The position numbers were made by a program, and so were the translations under genes. Below are positions 60,962-64,000 of a stretch of 64,000 bases of DNA, piece by piece. This stretch comes from Petunia secreta (taxonomy: Eukaryota > Streptophyta > Magnoliopsida > Solanales > Solanaceae). The DNA is taken from the NCBI GenBank assembly GCA_029990175.1, contig JARKIP010000035.1, positions 35,354,001-35,418,000 on the forward strand. The letters run 5' to 3'. Each line of letters opens with the position of its first letter. Position 1 is the stretch's first letter. The notes beneath the pieces were generated by a model that saw nothing but the letters and a program-made list of their open reading frames with translations, made no database searches and was not told where the DNA came from.

Positions 60962-61488
60962 GCGTCCGAAGGCAACAAGTGTGTTCGAGCAGACAATCGA
61001 GAACCGAAGCCAAGGCTTACCGAAGTCAAAGTCTGCCGAACACAATTTAATTCAGCCCTGCGTGGCTTATTTTTATTGGTCGCCTGTGACCCTTTTACTA
61101 GTTTACCCTTAGTATTTCCTATATAAACCTTGTTTCCTTTCATTGTAGACAGCTAGTTTTTGAAGATTGATGAATTGAATGAAAGTGCCGAGCACATTTC
61201 TTCTTGTCTCAGTCGTGAGCAAAACCCCGGTGAGGGCTTTTATGGACTTATGGCTTTCGGTTAATCCGATTGAACATTCCTCTTTGATCATTCAGTTTGC
61301 AAGAGGCATGTTCTCTTGAGGATTGTTGCATAGTTTAGGTGATTCTTGTATCCCTTTCGTTCGAGCTTTGAGACAGGTTCCGCACTGTTCTTTCGAAAGA
61401 AGCAAGTTTTGTCTTGCTTCTATCTTTTATCTTTCTTGTTTTCTTCCGCGTTTGTGCTTAGCAATTCCTTCGGGTTTTCATTGCACCA
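60739..61488 (+). repeat. 3' LTR of Elem-D
   Basis: 750 bp, about ten differences from 3764-4513. Followed by the second GCCTG (61489-61493). Confidence 0.93.
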
Positions 61489-61493
61489 GCCTG

Positions 61494-61666
61494 GCTCTGC
61501 TGGGCTATCTTCTTCCTTAGGCGTGAGGCCTAGTTTGAGCACCCGGAATGGCTTCCACTCGCTTCCTTCCTCAAGTCCTCTTCTCTCCAAGTATAAATGC
61601 ACCTCTTGGACATCCTTGACTTGGCTCCGAGTGAATGGTCTCCTTGTGGGGGTTTGGTTCTTATCA
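61494..61666 (-). repeat. LTR of Elem-2, right piece
   Basis: Resumes the family-A-like LTR after the duplicated GCCTG and ends ...TTGGTTCTTATCA at 61666. Confidence 0.85.
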
Positions 61667-61679
61667 TCTGATACCAAAC
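61667..61679 (-). promoter_or_regulatory. primer site remnant beside the shared LTR
   Basis: TCTGATACCAAAC, the primer site and spacer of the element to which the LTR at 61680 belongs, minus its first two bases. It shows that Elem-2 inserted within this primer site. Confidence 0.75.
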
Positions 61680-62440
61680 TGATGAGAATCAAATGCGGAA
61701 AAAGTAAAAGATAAGAACGAGACGTAACTCGATCTCTAATCCCAAGTAGCAACGGAGAACTTGTTCCGTTACACCCCGGAAGAAGGACAAGAACACCTAC
61801 GCTATGCAACTACCCTCGAGCTAACGCGAGCACGCAAGTAGAATGGTCGGAGAGGAAAAGTATTCATCTAGATCCGCTAGAAGAACTACAAGTCTAAAAT
61901 CAAAGGGTTTCATTCAATAACCAAGAGCCATGCTCATGTTCAATGTTTAACATTCATCAACTATCATAAAACTGAGTGTTAATAGGCTAGACTTGGCTAT
62001 TTATAGTGTTTCCCAAGCTTGCACAATGACTATAATACCCTTACTAATAAGGTTCACAAAATAGGCCACGTAGGGCAAAACGGTAAAAGAAACATTGGCC
62101 TTCACAGCTGGGAGGGGCGCCTGGATTGTAGGTGGGGCGCCTGGATTTGCAGGCAGCTAGGCGGGGCGCCTGGCTTGGCCTTCAGCTAGGCGGGGCGCCT
62201 GGGTGCTTTTCAGCTCCTTAGGCAGTGAGCTTGCCAGGCGGGGCGCCTGGCTCAGGCGGGGCGCCTGGCTCTTCTGGGCTATCTTCTTCCTTAGGCGTGA
62301 GGCCTTGTTTGAGCACCCGGAATGGCTTCCACTCGCTTCCTTCCTCAAGTCCTCTCCTCACCAAGTATAAATGCACCTCTTGGACATCCTTGACTTGGCT
62401 CCGAGTGAATGGTCTCCTTGTGGGGGTTTGGTTCTTATCA
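61680..62440 (-). repeat. LTR shared by two elements (761 bp)
   Basis: TGATGAGAATC... to ...GGTTCTTATCA. A primer site lies on its left and a polypurine tract with pol on its right, so in minus orientation it is both the 5' LTR of one element and the 3' LTR of another (Elem-4). AGGCG array at about 62112-62270. Confidence 0.88.
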
Positions 62441-63099
62441 TCCTCCCCTTCTTGAGAAGATTTCGTCCTCGAAATTGAAGCATCATCACCCACGACCTCG
62501 TCATCACCTACATCCAAAGGAACCAAGTCACAAACATTGAAAGTATTAGAAACTTGATACTCACTTGGCAAGTCGACCACATAGGCTTTGTTGTTTATCT
62601 TTGAAAGCACTTGGAATGGGCCATCTCCACGGGGTGCCAACTTCCCTTTTCTAAGGTTTGGAAACCTTTCTTTCCGGAAGTGCACCCACACATAGTCACC
62701 CTTCTTGAGTTCCACCTTCTTGCGTCCCTTGTTTTTCTTGGAGGCTACCTTTGCATAGGCTTCCTCCAAGTTCTTCTTCGCCTTGGTATGAATCTCCATC
62801 AAAGCCTTGGCTCTAGCTTTACATTCAAAATTAACAACCATTTCCCTTGGCAAAGGGGTTAGATCAAGGGGAATCAAGGGGTTAAATCCATAGACACACT
62901 CGAATGGAGTCATACCTATCATGCTATGCAATGTGCGATTGTAGGCAAACTCCATAAGAGGTAGACGATCAATCCAAGTCCCGGCCTTACCTCGGGTCAT
63001 GGCTCGAAGAAGAGCACCCAAGGTTCGGTTTACCACTTCCGTTTGCCCATCGGTTTGTGGGTGGTGGGACGTGGAGAACAAGAGCTTGGTGCCTAAAGC
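62218..63099 (-). CDS. pol: integrase C-terminal part of Elem-4 (5'-truncated)
   Basis: Open from 63099, where Elem-5 cuts the gene in the GALGTKLLFSTSHH region. It contains the catalytic Glu (TDGQTEVVNRT), FAYNR, FECVYGFNPLIPLDL, the GDGPFQVLSKINNKAYVV segment, FNVCDLVPLDVG and ISRTKSSQEGEDD. It runs into the LTR with RPFTRSQVKDVQEVHLYL and stops at 62218. It is very close to the Elem-A integrase (27791-28854). The upstream rest is beyond the window. No stop or shift is seen in the visible part. Confidence 0.88.
   Translation of the reverse strand, partial: ALGTKLLFSTSHHPQTDGQTEVVNRTLGALLRAMTRGKAGTWIDRLPLMEFAYNRTLHSMIGMTPFECVYGFNPLIPLDLTPLPREMVVNFECKARAKALMEIHTKAKKNLEEAYAKVASKKNKGRKKVELKKGDYVWVHFRKERFPNLRKGKLAPRGDGPFQVLSKINNKAYVVDLPSEYQVSNTFNVCDLVPLDVGDDEVVGDDASISRTKSSQEGEDDKNQTPTRRPFTRSQVKDVQEVHLYLVRRGLEEGSEWKPFRVLKQGLTPKEEDSPEEPGAPPEPGAPPGKLTA
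62441..62475 (-). promoter_or_regulatory. polypurine tract and hairpin, Elem-4
   Basis: Polypurine tract at 62441-62453 and hairpin ATTTCG-AGGA-CGAAAT at 62460-62475. Confidence 0.86.
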
Positions 63100-63908
63100 T
63101 GATAAGAATCAAAATGCGGAAAAGTAAAAGATAAAAGCGAGACGTAACTCGTACGATAATCTCAAGTAGCAACGGAGAACTTGTTCCGTTACACCCCGAG
63201 AGAATGACAAGAACACCTACACTAGGCAACTACCCTCGAGCTAACGTGAGCACGCAAGTAGAATGATCGGGGGGGATTGGAATTCATCTAGGTCCGCTAG
63301 AGGAAGAACAAGTCCCATCAAGGTTTCATTCATTCAATCAAAGAGTTCAACTCTCAACACAAGTGTTTGTTTAATCATCAAAGTTAGCTAATGATTTGAA
63401 GAGGCTAAGTGAAGTATTTATAGGCTTCACTTAGGTCTAATTAAAAGGTCTAAAATACCCCCCAAAGTGGGTTAAAACAAGTAAGGCCACGCAGGGCTAA
63501 AGTTGGAAGTTCAAGCAAAAGTCATTAAAAATCCCGCATGTGGGTCACAGGGGTAGGCGCTCCGCCTCCAGGTTGAGGCGCTCCGCCTCAGGATGGTGAG
63601 GCGCTCCGCCTCAGGTTGAGGCGCTCCGCCTCAGGATGGTGAGGCGCTCCACCTCCTTCTGCTCAGCTCTCTGCTTTTTGGTAGGCGCTCCGCCTCCTTC
63701 TGGAACTTGTGCAAGAGGCTCAAAATGAGCTTGAGGTGGATCACCTTGGAGCCCAAGTAGTCCTCCATCCATGGCACACCAAAGCATGCTCTTCAAGTCA
63801 CTCTTGGGGCCTTCTTCCATACCCTTCCATATCAAGTGAAGATGGGTATCTTGGATCAACTTGGCTTGACTCCGGGTGAAGGGTCTTGAGGGGGTTTGGG
63901 TCTTATCA
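63100..63908 (-). repeat. 3' LTR of Elem-5 (809 bp)
   Basis: TGATAAGAATC... to ...GGTCTTATCA, with its own palindrome type: five to six GAGGCGCTCCGCCTC copies at about 63555-63695. Confidence 0.88.
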
Positions 63909-64000
63909 TCCTCCCCTTCTTGAGAGGATTTCGTCCTCGAAATCGAAGCATCATCCACAACCTCTTCATCATCATGCACGACCTCTTCATTACCTACATC
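63611..64000 (-). CDS. pol: pol tail of Elem-5 (partial)
   Basis: Open from the window edge. It reads DDASISRTKSSQEGEDD over the hairpin, then PSRPFTRSQAKLIQDTHLHL inside the LTR, and stops at 63611. Only the extreme C-terminus is visible; it confirms that the reading frame enters the LTR in this family too. Confidence 0.8.
   Translation of the reverse strand, partial: DVGNEEVVHDDEEVVDDASISRTKSSQEGEDDKTQTPSRPFTRSQAKLIQDTHLHLIWKGMEEGPKSDLKSMLWCAMDGGLLGLQGDPPQAHFEPLAQVPEGGGAPTKKQRAEQKEVERLTILRRSAST
63909..63944 (-). promoter_or_regulatory. polypurine tract and hairpin, Elem-5
   Basis: Polypurine tract at 63909-63921; hairpin GATTTCG-AGGA-CGAAATC at 63927-63944. Confidence 0.86.

Larger units (their letters stand above)
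3764..61488 (+). mobile_element. Elem-D, full-length Ty3/gypsy element holding the main nest
   Basis: Two 750-bp LTRs (3764-4513 and 60739-61488), flanked by the 5-bp duplication GCCTG. Its own parts are 3764-4639 and 54805-61488; everything between is Elem-F and its insertions. I count about ten differences between the two LTRs (about 1.3 percent), the most of any pair here, in keeping with its outer position. Confidence 0.93.
2151..61666 (-). mobile_element. Elem-2, 5' end of a family-A-like element, split by Elem-D
   Basis: The visible part consists of a leader (2151-3177), primer site (3178-3189) and a 5' LTR cut in two by the 57.7-kb Elem-D nest (3193-3763 and 61494-61666). Its gag and downstream parts lie left of the window, beyond Elem-1. 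At its right edge the flank is TCTGATACCAAAC, a primer site lacking its first two bases, so Elem-2 appears to have inserted into the primer site of the neighbouring element. Confidence 0.8.
63100..64000 (-). mobile_element. Elem-5, 3' end of a gypsy element (runs off right edge)
   Basis: A 3' LTR (63100-63908) followed by polypurine tract and the end of pol. It is inserted in the Elem-4 integrase gene; the expected target duplication is AAAGC (63095-63099), with its partner outside the window. Confidence 0.85.

Overview
This window is plant nuclear DNA made entirely of nested LTR retrotransposons of the Ty3/gypsy superfamily; I find no host gene, rRNA or tRNA gene. The plant assignment rests on LTRs bounded by TGATG/TGATA...CATCA/TATCA, primer binding sites matching the 3' end of initiator-methionine tRNA, 5-bp target duplications (TSDs), and Gag-Pol proteins with a CCHC knuckle, DSG protease, YFDD reverse transcriptase, RNase H and a D,D35E integrase. 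The integrase lacks an obvious chromodomain and ends in a tail (RTKSSQEGEDD) that overlaps the polypurine tract and runs into the 3' LTR. That is CRM-like chromovirus behaviour, but the clade is tentative and the species cannot be told.

Layout (element names are mine). Elem-1 (1-2150, minus) sits in the leader of Elem-2, whose 5' LTR is split into 3193-3763 and 61494-61666. Inside that LTR lies Elem-D (3764-61488, plus, TSD GCCTG), a gag-pol element with one stop and one frameshift. Inside D's leader lies Elem-F (4640-54804, minus, TSD CTGTT), a non-autonomous element. F is interrupted by a family-E LTR (5639-6489), Elem-A (6658-29471, plus, autonomous type, one stop codon), Elem-E (30642-36368, minus, non-autonomous), Elem-B (36610-46012, plus, best preserved gag-pol) and Elem-C2 (47404-52312, plus, non-autonomous). 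Elem-A contains Elem-C1 (7848-13291, minus) and the composite Elem-G (18245-27790). Elem-B contains a TRIM composite (43338-45078). The right edge has two elements sharing one LTR (61680-62440) and the 3' end of Elem-5 (63100-64000).

How they work together: A, B and D are the type that supplies reverse transcriptase and integrase. C, E, F and G have lost these domains but keep LTRs, primer site, polypurine tract and a long conserved acidic ORF of unknown function. The TRIM codes for nothing but keeps the same cis signals. All share a short hairpin with compensatory stem changes just before the polypurine tract.

Main points for follow-up: (1) two insertions, G and the TRIM, are inverted palindromic composites whose two outer ends are both LTR 5' (U3) ends, yet each has a perfect TSD; (2) the covarying hairpin before the polypurine tract; (3) the acidic ORF shared by non-autonomous families, with a dead-looking protease domain in E; (4) a roughly 24-kb inversion between 5639 and 31492, inferred from swapped target duplications around the family-E LTRs, across which F's reading frame is kept; (5) possible small introns. 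All mismatch counts were made by eye, and palindromes or inversions could be assembly errors until tested with long reads.
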